Notes under the pieces: generated by a model | The model's database searches: none | Told to the model about the DNA's origin: nothing | What the model saw: only the letters and a program-made list of their open reading frames with translations | Assembly (NCBI GenBank): GCA_008729055.1 | Contig: SDUX01000010.1 | Span: 124,001 to 188,000 of the forward strand | Length of the DNA stretch: 64,000 nucleotides | Source: Pyropia haitanensis | Lineage: Eukaryota; Rhodophyta; Bangiophyceae; Bangiales; Bangiaceae | Direction: 5' to 3' | Position numbers and translations under genes: made by a program | Shown here: positions 30,701 to 38,342 of the stretch, piece after piece | How the letters are laid out: every line of letters begins with the position of its first letter | Position numbering within the stretch: the first letter of the stretch is position 1

Positions 30701-32423
30701 GGTACTCGACTTCTTTCTTGAAGAAGGCACACTTCTCAAGGTTGAGTGTGACGCCTGCTTTACGTAGGCGTGTCAAGACTACGTCCAGGTGGCGGACGTG
30801 TTCCTCGGCGGACTTGGAGAACACGATGACGTCGTCAAGGTAAACAAGACATATCTGCCACTTGAGGCCAGACAAGATGATGTCCAGGGCTCGCTGGAAC
30901 GTTGCCGGGGCATTCGTCAGCCCGAACGGCATGACGACCCATTCGAAGAGTCCGTCGTGACATGCGAAGGCGGTCTTCTCTTGGTCCTCCTTTCGGAGTG
31001 GCACTTGCCAGTAACCGGCTGTGCAATCAAGTGTCGAGAAGAACTGCGCCTCGCCCAACGAGTCGAGGCAATCATCCATCCTAGGAATGGGATAGGTATC
31101 CTTCTTGGTGACGGCGTTCAGCCGTCGGTAGTCGATGCAGAACCTCGGCTTGCCGTTCTTCTTGGGCACGACCACGACTGGGCTTGACCAGTCGCTGTGG
31201 CTTGGCCGTATCACTTCCTGCTTGAGCATGGCGTTGATGCAGTCCGTGATGATCTCCCTCTTGCGCAGGCCCGTCCGGTAGGGGGCCTGGTGGATCGGGA
31301 TGACCTTGTCATCGGTTTCAATCCGATGAACGGTGGCGTGGATCGTCCCCAGCTTGCCGCTCCACATGACCTGATGCTGCTCGAGCATCCTCCGGATACG
31401 CTTGTGGAGGTGCTTCGGAGCGTCCGCGAGGTCGACTGAGTCGACCGACGGCGCGGGCTTATCTTGCGGAGGTTGGGGCTTCTCATCGACCGTGGCGATG
31501 ACTGGCCCCTCGTACATCTCCGCTGACCCGAGGACGGTACCTTTCTTGAGGTACCTGGTTGTCGCGCCGACGTTGCACAACCGTACCTGGAAGGGCACGG
31601 CAGGCAAGGTGCAGGCGACCCCATTCGCCAAGATGACTTGGTGACCTTGGTGCAATCTTGAGTTGGTGGTCACATGGATCAACCCGGTGATGTCGCTGTT
31701 GGCTGCCGCGAACACTTCGGTGAACGGCGGCAAGGTCGTCCGCTTAGCCAGACGGACCTTGCCCTGTTGCCGTTGAACGCAGTGCGTGTCCAAGATGGGC
31801 ATGCAAACCGAGACAGGTGAACTGGGGTCGGTCCAGTACACCTTGTTGAGACGTGGGTAAATAGCCTCCACGTGCTGGTTGATGAACCGGGTACCCAAGA
31901 TGGCCGGGACGGCCAACTCCTTGACGACGTGGAACGTTGAGACCATCTTAACGTGCCCGGAGTCGACGATGATGTTGATCGCCGCCAGGATGGGAAGGGG
32001 GTTGCCACTGGCGTCAACCACCTTGGGCGTCCGTCGATTCTTGGACGCGAACGAGGTCCAGTTCGCCGGAAGTTGGTCAACCCGAATGAGGTTGAGACCC
32101 GCCCCTGTATCCAGTGTGGGCCGCATCGCACGCATGTGTTCTGGGGCAGGCCCCAGACACAGGGGAACCGTGTAGTGACGGTACGCCTTGTTGAGGATCG
32201 ACGTCCAACACCGAGGTGTTGGTTGGGGTTTGCCGCGGTCAGGGGGAAGGTCGGCCGCGCCGGGCTCACGCGACCGACCGCTCAGTTTCCCTGAGCGTGG
32301 GCAGGGTGGTCGTCGGTGTCGACGAAGGCCGTTACGGCACGGTCCGTTGACGAACGTCGGCGTTCCCGTCGAGGTTCGGGGCAGTCGCTGGAGAAGTGCC
32401 CGAACCGGTGACAGTTGTAGCAT
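27747..32423 (-). CDS. pol: Ty3/gypsy Pol polyprotein (protease-RT-RNase H-integrase-chromodomain-tail)
   Basis: Intact frame of 1,558 codons; the functional part starts at the gag frameshift near 32285. Visible domains are: aspartic protease with DTG at residues 105-107 and AILGTRF at 174; RT with FCIDYRRLN (~428) and YLDD (528-531); RNase H (FVVDVDACADQLG from ~675, TDHQALRW ~746); integrase zinc finger ending CAAC (934-937) and catalytic D965, D1026 and E1062; GPF motif; and a chromodomain (~1266-1325, VGYRCVDGEHQAKVRWWGY). A further 200 or so residues form an unusual tail containing HTIDLFATRANKRFERFG, DWTPHNAWANPP and LTLLAPRWEAQEWF, which resembles the C-terminal region of DIRS-type polyproteins. 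It copies element RNA and integrates the cDNA; the chromodomain probably steers integration to chromatin. Confidence 0.96.
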   Translation of the reverse strand: MLQLSPVRALLQRLPRTSTGTPTFVNGPCRNGLRRHRRPPCPRSGKLSGRSREPGAADLPPDRGKPQPTPRCWTSILNKAYRHYTVPLCLGPAPEHMRAMRPTLDTGAGLNLIRVDQLPANWTSFASKNRRTPKVVDASGNPLPILAAINIIVDSGHVKMVSTFHVVKELAVPAILGTRFINQHVEAIYPRLNKVYWTDPSSPVSVCMPILDTHCVQRQQGKVRLAKRTTLPPFTEVFAAANSDITGLIHVTTNSRLHQGHQVILANGVACTLPAVPFQVRLCNVGATTRYLKKGTVLGSAEMYEGPVIATVDEKPQPPQDKPAPSVDSVDLADAPKHLHKRIRRMLEQHQVMWSGKLGTIHATVHRIETDDKVIPIHQAPYRTGLRKREIITDCINAMLKQEVIRPSHSDWSSPVVVVPKKNGKPRFCIDYRRLNAVTKKDTYPIPRMDDCLDSLGEAQFFSTLDCTAGYWQVPLRKEDQEKTAFACHDGLFEWVVMPFGLTNAPATFQRALDIILSGLKWQICLVYLDDVIVFSKSAEEHVRHLDVVLTRLRKAGVTLNLEKCAFFKKEVEYLGHLVCPGQLKVHNKNTEALKRATFPKTKTHMKSFLGACNVYRRFVKDFAKRARPLTELTKNDVGPDLPEPTAEQLAAFEDLKQALVTPPVLTIPHPTRRFVVDVDACADQLGCALLQEQEDGQLQPVGYYSRTLKPAEQNYCTTERECLGLVWGVLTLRHFLDGNKFTVRTDHQALRWIYNTTDPSSRLMRWRLRLAEFTFDVLYKPGASHHAPDFLSRTRTGALDDSDLDDEIPCLALAETARSLQRGRYTHAVRLTPVAFEDLVADQATDALCKVIRKKMAAGKAPNFSVKDGALYREGLDGDQLVVPHKHRARLLHLAHFPTTEGHPGSNRMYYSMRRRFYWPSMATDAYGVVTRCAACAQSRLALRRHTAPMRLFPATEPLTEVNVDILGPLPVSLTRNKYVLAFTDRFSKVVRCVALKKVTAVTVASALVEVWVASYGPPDVLLSDQGSQFMSKFFIAVCRTLGIETRESTPYHPQTNGQVERYNRTIVKQLRHYVADNPQRWDELLPILTYAYNTQPHRSTGVAPFELVIPRRIPNLTVHSPPPGVSIQAHGTTKDGSPLSVKRSFMARLRKTIPKVAEALRKTQQRYKKTYDKNLATRNKDVKIGDYVYLKAHQREHKLSSPTNGPFLVVDLDDKTFVVQVGDEESRVSWDQATPAPRPDAAGEADATPHALLKDKVNLSDRPSVMDDYLIDKLVGYRCVDGEHQAKVRWWGYQSNDDVWTPLGDLPKHLVLRYLRNQNKQVPGYEWSPTKMTLRSQSQGLPHPDARVNAVTPSVRWVPTIIAFHQSPDGHVQARLIWTHPRGQVGEVIPLYYLRSTFPTNFPRNIPERADWTAPRAIVDRLEKLHGPHTIDLFATRANKRFERFGSKECEPGAEWRDSMSHDWTPHNAWANPPTSLLPEIAERLASGPPLALTLLAPRWEAQEWFSIFMNRCFEYEELPLECFPRSPASPDLWVAEHPPVWTTIVFRFERNHAGE
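32249..32291 (-). promoter_or_regulatory. -1 programmed ribosomal frameshift signal between gag and pol
   Basis: On the minus strand the last gag codons read CAG GGA AAC TGA, giving the slippery heptamer G GGA AAC (32291-32285) in exactly the X XXY YYZ phase. Five bases after it, GGTCGGTCGCG (32279-32269) can pair with CGCGGCCGACC (32259-32249), an 11-pair stem with one G-U and a 9-base loop. Slipping -1 enters the pol frame as CTG AGC GGT. The heptamer type is a known frameshift site in retroviruses; use here is inferred. Confidence 0.8.
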
Positions 32424-34093
32424 TCGTCCGTCGAAGTTGCAGTTCGACGCGGGGACGGGGACCTCGATGCCGGTGTGGCGTTGCGTTCCGTTCGCGCGAA
32501 ACGTGGTGGTTGCGGCGGAGTGACCGCGACATTCGCTACGACGGCTTCCGAGACGGCTCCAACACGGATTGGAGAGGTAGTGTTCCGGATGTGTCGACGC
32601 AGGTCCACCTTGACCTTCTGGACACCCGTCCAGTAGATCTGCGCGGTAGTGATCGCTTCCGGCAGCGACACGCGGCCCTTGGTCATCTGGAACATGACAA
32701 CCTGCGCCTTGATCGCGTCGTGAAGCCCGTTGATGAACGTATCAACGAGATCGCTGCTGTTGAACAAGCCGACGAGGCGGTCGCACATACGCTCGAGTCG
32801 TTCGCCGAACGCTCGAGGTGCTTCCTCTTGTTCTTGACGAGCAGAAATGACCTCGGTGTAGGCCTCGTTCAACTTGTCCGGCGTTGCAAACTTCTGCAAC
32901 AGCCAGTTCACTCCGTCCCCGTACGTCTTGATGGCGTGCGTGTCCCGTGTCCCACTGTTGGACACGGCGGAGGTGAAGGACAGCTTAGCCGATCCCGACA
33001 GGCGGAAGCCGAGGAGGGGCAGTGCTTGTCCGTGTGACGCTCCGGCGGCGTCACAAGCTTTCTTGAACGTAGACAAGAACCCGAAGATGGCGAGTGGGTC
33101 CTTCCCAGTGAAGGGCGCCTGACCTTGGAACGGCCCGTCCAAGCACTTGTTCAGCTTATGTGCTTTCCTGACAAGACGGGGTGGATACGCCAGGCGCGTA
33201 TCCTCCAGGAAGTACGTCTTGTAGCACAACAGACGTCGGTAACGACGGTTGGGTGCATGGATGGCCATCCGACGGTCGAACACCTCGTGTTCGTTCTTCT
33301 TTGATCGCTTGGACTTGAGCCCGCGTCGGCGTCGCGTAGCTTCCTCCTCGTCCGTGGTGCTCTCGTCGGAAGATTCCGACGGGGAAGACGGCGGAGAAGG
33401 AGGGGTCGGGGGCCCCGATGTCGACGATGACGACGACGACCGATCGGGCGAAGTAGATCGGTCCGTCGCCGTCGATGACCGGGACTTGGAAGGGGCGTCG
33501 TCACGTCGAGTGTGACGAGGGCCCTTGCGTGTGCGGCGGCCGCGCTCAGGGGTGCCCTGAGCGGGGCGCTCACCGTACACTTGAAGGAGAGCCTGGAGTC
33601 CCGCAAGTAGCTCCGCCGTGTCATGTTGTTCCTTGACAGGCTCAGGTGTCGGCTGCTTGCGATCCTTGGGCTGACCCTTCTTGGTGGGTCGGGGCTTCTT
33701 CATGGAGCCACTGGCGGATCTGCTCTCTTGAGCAGACTTCTGCATCTCAACCAGCAGATCTTGTTGCTGCTGCAGACGTCGCGTCAGTTCGGCTACCGTG
33801 GTCTGCTCGTCATTCAAAGCTTGCTCCGCTTGAGCAAGGGCAGCTTCATAGGCGGCAGTCCGGCCGTCGTCTTCCGCCTCTGCGGTAGGCGTCGGCCCAG
33901 CCGCCGACGCCGAGGCCGCTGGGAACGTCAGCGGGTCGTCCTTTGGGTCCACGTCGGCATGCGCCGACGGGGCCCGACGAGGAGGCGGAGGGGGGTCGTT
34001 GCGGGCTTGAGTGGTAGAGGAAGACCTCGTGGAGACGCCCTTTCGGCGCGTCCCATCGGGGGGCACGTAGTCCTTCGGGAGATGAGGATCCAT
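32282..34093 (-). CDS. gag: Ty3/gypsy Gag
   Basis: Intact 603-residue capsid/nucleocapsid precursor. A Gln-rich coiled segment lies at ~80-130 and a Ser/Pro-rich low-complexity region before ~270. The retrotransposon gag helical domain spans ~310-480 (PFTGKDPLAIFGFLSTFKKA ... AYTEVISARQEQEEAPRAFG). Near residue 558 is one CCHC zinc knuckle, CYNCHRFGHFSSDC (CX2CX4HX4C). The gene ends in the slippery heptamer and overlaps the pol frame by about 140 bases. The 266-base leader between the 5' LTR and the ATG holds the putative primer-binding site. Confidence 0.93.
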   Translation of the reverse strand: MDPHLPKDYVPPDGTRRKGVSTRSSSTTQARNDPPPPPRRAPSAHADVDPKDDPLTFPAASASAAGPTPTAEAEDDGRTAAYEAALAQAEQALNDEQTTVAELTRRLQQQQDLLVEMQKSAQESRSASGSMKKPRPTKKGQPKDRKQPTPEPVKEQHDTAELLAGLQALLQVYGERPAQGTPERGRRTRKGPRHTRRDDAPSKSRSSTATDRSTSPDRSSSSSSTSGPPTPPSPPSSPSESSDESTTDEEEATRRRRGLKSKRSKKNEHEVFDRRMAIHAPNRRYRRLLCYKTYFLEDTRLAYPPRLVRKAHKLNKCLDGPFQGQAPFTGKDPLAIFGFLSTFKKACDAAGASHGQALPLLGFRLSGSAKLSFTSAVSNSGTRDTHAIKTYGDGVNWLLQKFATPDKLNEAYTEVISARQEQEEAPRAFGERLERMCDRLVGLFNSSDLVDTFINGLHDAIKAQVVMFQMTKGRVSLPEAITTAQIYWTGVQKVKVDLRRHIRNTTSPIRVGAVSEAVVANVAVTPPQPPRFARTERNATPASRSPSPRRTATSTDECYNCHRFGHFSSDCPEPRRERRRSSTDRAVTAFVDTDDHPAHAQGN

Positions 34094-34340
34094 GTTGCCC
34101 GACCGATCAGGTCCTCCCCTGTCGAGGACCGGCGATCGCTGTCGTCCACGGGGCTACGGCCCGTGGCGACCCCTTGACGTGATGAGCCCCGCTCACCACC
34201 ACCTTGACCCGGGTCCGTTTGCGCCCTGCGCTCCGGCCGCCCAAGTCGAAGTCCACGATGACACCGCTACCCGTCTTAGCCGTAAAAGATAAGGAGATAC
34301 ACGTCCACCTCACGGCCGAGGGCCGTGAGTTTCTGCGTAT

Positions 34341-34357
34341 CCCCTGCTGCTCCACCA
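34341..34357 (-). promoter_or_regulatory. putative primer-binding site
   Basis: Two bases inside the 5' LTR, the minus strand reads TGGTGGAGCAGCAGGGG. Its complement ends in CCA, as expected for the 3' end of a priming tRNA. I could not assign the tRNA species. Confidence 0.55.
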
Positions 34358-34359
34358 AA

Positions 34360-35001
34360 TGTGGCAAGTCGGGTGTCCACAGGGTACCGTAGTCAGGGGG
34401 GAGGGTTGACGCACAAACCCGTAACCGCAGTGCCAAGACTATGGCAAGTAAGCGGGACAAAGAAGGATACGTTTAGACCTGACGAGCAGGGAGGAGCGGG
34501 GCGAGAACGCCGTCGCGTGCCCAGAAGAGGCACGCGCGCGCCCGCCACAACCCTCGATCGGACAGGTCGACCGGGCAGGGTCGACCTGTCCTAAGAAATA
34601 GAAGCGAAATCCCTCCAAGACGATAATTGCATGCGAAATTGGTGAGTACCCCCCGAAAGGGCGTACCACAATCGATAGGTCGATCCTATCGATCGTCACA
34701 GGGAGTACTCGATCCAGCTCCCGCGGCCGTCCTCCCCCGGCCCGGGAGCTGTCCTTCGGGTCGAAGGATCGCCCGCCGGCGCACGCCTTCGACCCAATCA
34801 CAAGCGACCTAGGGGGGGGGCTAGCCCCACCCGTGACGCGACCGTTCGGGCCCGGTGCGCCGCCCGACCCTTTTACAGGGGTCGGGGAGAGGGGTTGCGA
34901 CGACACCCTCGGCGGGTGTGGCCGCCCGTGGGGCTGCGGCGCGTGCCGTCCACTTAGCCGTGGACGGCCCCTGCGCGCCCCCCAGGCGTATATATGCCAC
35001 A
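34360..35001 (-). repeat. 5' LTR of minus-strand Ty3/gypsy element
   Basis: 642 bases, matching 23971-24613 except for one G. It should contain the promoter and polyadenylation signals for the gag-pol transcript. Boundaries are set by the TGTGGC/GCCACA inverted ends and by loss of identity beyond them. Confidence 0.95.
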
Positions 35002-35837
35002 CACCACCAGCCACACGAACGTCACAGTGTATTTCAAGCCAACGCATATTGTCCATGATGGCTCGCCGCCGTGTCCCCCGCACCCTCCCTGATGTCCTCC
35101 CTCTTGTTCCACCAGCACAACGAGAAAGAAACTCTTGTCACAACACCAATGTTGTGACCCAGACCAGATCACCGACCGCTGGGGGATTTTTTAGCACGAA
35201 CGCTCCAAAACGTTGGCGTGTATGAGGTGCATCGAGTTGGAGCCGTACGCAGCTCCTGAAGTTCCGCATACCCACTTCCTTTCGCTCCATGACATGGTCG
35301 TTACCGTGTTCGGTTGCTCACGTCGCGGTCAACAGGTACCCTGATGTACACGCAAGTGCTTCGGGTGCCTGTCAGTGTCGTCGGAGAGAAGCAAGCCGAC
35401 GGTTGGGAGCGTACTGTACCGCGTAATTGAAAAAAAAAAACTCTCAGGAAGATCTGCAGGCCGCCGAGATACGGCGTGCGCCTCACGTAATCAACTCCGG
35501 CGAGCTGCATAAATGCCGGGATACGATCCAAGAAACATGGGACTTTTCAGGTGAAACGGGGGCTTCAAGCTCTTGTCGATGCTGTACTTCTATTAGGAGA
35601 GCGTGATCACGCTTAATGCGGCGCGAGAGCTGTGTGCATTAGCACTTGAAGAAAGCTTGATTAACCTTGAACAAGGGGTCAAGACCTGCGTGGTCGTCAT
35701 CGTTCAGAACATCACTGTGTAGCCCGCACTGAGACGCACCTTGTGGTGTGTCGCAACCCCACGACCGAGCACGTAGTCATACTGACTTCAAGATTTATCA
35801 CGTTTTCTGCAAGAAATCGGGCTCTACGGGGTCTCTA
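35002..35837. other. low-GC, gene-free transposon-like flank
   Basis: Composition drops markedly relative to the surrounding host DNA, with an A11 run at 35430-35440 and no long open frame. It starts with the second target-site copy. I see no recognisable gene; it is probably remains of older mobile DNA. Confidence 0.5.
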
Positions 35838-36235
35838 GTGTCTATTCTACCGACCGGATCATTTGATCCTTTTCGGATCAAATGATCCGGTTTTTCAGTG
35901 TCTGTTTTCTTCTAGTTCCCGCCACCTGCCGCCTTTTCTGAGGGCACGTCCACCAATGTCGGCTATCAGTCTTAAATGAGTGGTTTTAAGACACCACGTG
36001 TACATACGTGGCAGCGTCTGGGTGGTCGGGCTATCGGCGAGCTATCAGGCGAAGCACGAGAAGTGGACTTACGGTGGAGACGGGGGCTACCAACAGGCTA
36101 CCTTCCAAACCACGGGTCCGTTCGTCGTCTTCGTTCCAGGCCGTTGGTGTTGACAACTCTCCACTATCACACTGTCGAAATGATGCCCACACGTGGCACG
36201 CTCTCAGCCAATCATCGCCCTGGCAATTGGTAAGG

Positions 36236-36308
36236 TCTGTTGGCTCCAGGGCTATCGCTCGGCCAAAACACCCTGTTTTGGCCAGGCGATAGCTCTGGAG
36301 CTAACAGA
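36236..36308. repeat. long imperfect inverted repeat (hairpin)
   Basis: Arms of about 35 bases, starting TCTGTTGGCTCCAG and ending CTGGAGCTAACAGA, pair with about four mismatches around a three-base CCC centre (36271-36273). The centre is GGCCAAAACA/TGTTTTGGCC. It could form a cruciform or RNA hairpin. Confidence 0.8.
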
Positions 36309-36809
36309 CGTCAGGGTACGGAGAGGAAGTTATGTCGTCACTTATATCAAGTCTATTCGCTGAGGGGGGTTCGTTTTAGGCCGGAATAGCTCGTTGACAT
36401 TGATGAACGACCGCATCAGTGCCACGTTTGGCCCGACGCGCCACGTTTTTCCTACGTGGCACGAATATCGGCGAATATCGACATTGGTGGACGTGCCCTG
36501 AGGCCAGAAACGAACTCAGCGCCGTCTCTTTGCCCTTGGGGGAGCTTGGGTGCATCCAAGCTTGAGCAGAAGATGAGTTCGGCGCGCTTTTTGTCGAGTG
36601 CCCGGGCCGGTGGCGCTGCACCTGGGATCGCCGCCCGCGGCACCATGTGCCAGGTCTTGCGCGCCCGCCGCGTGCCGCGGACGCACAGAAGCAGAGAGAG
36701 CCTGGCGCGTGCGGGTTCCGCACACCAGGGCCGAGCGCAGAGGGGGGGTCGACGACGGGAAAGGCCCCCTCAGCCGAACGCTTGCCAGTTTACTCCTCCT
36801 CCTTCACAG

Positions 36810-37896
36810 GTCTTCCCCTCTGCCCACCCCCGTGCCACGGCGGCGGCGGGTGCCCCGCCGGCGGGGGGCACCCCCCAGACGCCGGCGCGGGCGGGGGCGG
36901 GCGCCGCCCCGGTGGACGGCGGCGTCCCCAGTGGCAGCACGCCGACGGCGGGCGGCGGCGGCGGGGTGGTGGCGGCGCCGCCGTTTGGGGCCACCCCCTC
37001 GACGTATGGGACGCCCTTTGGGGTGCGCCTGCGCGGCGGGGCGGCCACCCCCGGCGGGGGGCCCTTTGGGGGCGCCCTGCTGGGGGGATTTTGCTTTGGC
37101 GGCACGCCCCCCGCGGCGGCGTCAGCGAGCAGCGTTGCCGCCGCCGGCGGCAACGGCAGCGGCAGCCGCAGCGGCAGCGGCTGCGGCATCGGCGGAACGC
37201 CGTCGCGCGCGGCAGCGTCGCCGGCGCCCGCCGGCAGCGGCCGCGGCAGCAGCTTCCGGGTGTTGGCCCTACCGGCGGCCGGAAAGCGGGGAGGGCCGTT
37301 GCCCTTCCCGCCGGCGGCCTTCTCGCCCTTTTCGTTGCTCCTGCCGCCGCCGGCGACGGCGAAGGGGGACGGGGTGGGGGTCTGGCCTCCGGCGGAGGCG
37401 CCATCGCCTCCGCCTCCTCCGCCGCGCAGCCGTCGCCGTCGACGCCGGCGTAGGGGTCGGAGGCGGCACTGGCGACGGCGGCTGTGCCGGCGACGACGCC
37501 GCCGCGGCGGGGTGGGGGCGCAACTCCGACGCCTCCGCCGGCGGGGGCGCCGCGGGCGCCCGTGTTCGGCGCCCTCCCGGCACCGGGCAGGGGGCTGTGG
37601 TGCTGGCCGTGGCGCGACCGTCGTTTGGGGCGCCCGGTTCGGGCGCACCTGCGCTCGCTGCGCCGGGCGCGCTGACCGCCGTGGCGGGGCCTCTGCCTGC
37701 CGCCCCTCTCGTGGCGCCCCTGTCGTCGCCTTTGTGGTCGTCTTCGTCGGCGCTGCGAACGGCGCCGCGGCCGCCGGTCGCCGCGGCCGCCCCTCAGGCT
37801 GTGTCTGTAGCTGTCCGTAGCTTGGTGGAGGACAACAAATCCTCTCAGATGCATGGAATCGACGATTTCTGGTCAGGTCAGGCGAGGATCAAATGA
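36810..37896 (+). pseudogene. FG-nucleoporin-like gene fragment captured in the repeat element
   Basis: Gly/Pro/Thr/Ser-rich coding-like sequence with FG dipeptides in a nucleoporin style (PFGATPSTYGTPFG near 36980-37020, then PFGGA, CFGGTP, VFGALP near 37562 and SFGAPGSG near 37623). These are spread over three frames, with a stop in the middle frame at 37451, so no intact product exists. The last frame ends at TGA 37894-37896. Its very high GC contrasts with the low-GC sequence on both sides inside the same element, suggesting capture of host DNA. FG-repeat identity is tentative because composition bias alone gives many Gly/Pro. Confidence 0.35.
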
Positions 37897-38080
37897 TCCT
37901 CAGGTGAGGATCATTTGATCCTCATCTCCGGTAGAATAGACACTAGGGCACTTCATGATCGCCCTGGATCGTGATTTCTGCAAGGTTCTGCTCTTGATAA
38001 GCGCTTGAAGTGGATCCCGCAACAAGGCCCACTGCGCAGGTGACGTCGGAAAGTAAGAGTAAAGAGGGGGAGAAAAACAG

Positions 38081-38133
38081 CATCATTTGATCCTTTTAGG
38101 ATCAAATGATGTTGTCAGTAGAATAGACACTGA
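38081..38133. repeat. third hairpin plus GTAGAATAGACAC terminus
   Basis: CATCATTTGATCC (38081-38093) pairs perfectly with GGATCAAATGATG (38099-38111). It is followed by CAGTAGAATAGACACTG, nearly identical to the end at 37946. A CAGTGTCTGTT word at 35896 could be its left partner, implying a nested or outer element copy. Confidence 0.6.
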
Positions 38134-38342
38134 CGTCACCCGACGGGCAGCACGTGCCCGCATGGTCGTGCACGTCGCCCGCGCCGGGCGTTCGCGGGTC
38201 ATCGGCAGCGACGCGCCAGCGACAAACGCCATGGTGACGTGCGGGGGGGAGACTGACACGGAGGAAGGGGCAAGGGGGAGGTGTGCGGGATGGATGGGGA
38301 CACTTTCATACTTTCACTCCCAGACACCTTGGACATCCGCAC

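Larger units (their letters stand above)
23971..35001 (-). mobile_element. complete Ty3/gypsy chromovirus with opposite-strand extra gene
   Basis: The element is about 11 kb with paired LTRs, a short target duplication, a primer-binding-like site next to the 5' LTR and a G-rich tract (24614-24622 on the minus strand) next to the 3' LTR. On the minus strand, in order, are gag (34093-32282) and pol (from 32423) with protease, RT, RNase H, integrase and chromodomain. Between pol and the 3' LTR lie almost 3 kb coding on the plus strand. LTR near-identity and intact gag and pol show that the insertion is recent. Confidence 0.93.
35838..37946. mobile_element. composite non-autonomous element with terminal repeats and subterminal hairpins
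   Basis: The left end reads CTAGTGTCTATTCTACCG from 35837. The right end is its inverse, CGGTAGAATAGACACTAG, near 37930-37947. Just inside each end lies a perfect hairpin sharing the ATCATTTGATCC core: 35854-35890 (16-base arms, 5-base loop) and 37885-37924 (18-base arms, 4-base loop). A related hairpin and end occur at 38081-38133. The interior includes a GC-rich segment resembling FG-nucleoporin sequence. The combination of a hairpin near a CTAG end and a captured gene fragment recalls Helitron/Helentron elements, but inverted ends also fit a DNA-transposon derivative. No transposase or helicase is present. Confidence 0.55.

Noticed and set aside
34341..34357. specific tRNA assignment for the primer-binding site
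   Set aside because: The complement ends in CCA but I cannot match the acceptor stem to a particular tRNA without a search.
34833..35225. plus-strand frame crossing the LTR edge (MARRRVPRTLPDVLP near its end)
   Set aside because: Mostly LTR sequence, no domain, and it spans an insertion boundary.
35838..38133. CRISPR-like array from the repeated ATCATTTGATCC words
   Set aside because: Only three irregular copies, each part of a hairpin beside an element end; no spacers and a eukaryotic setting.
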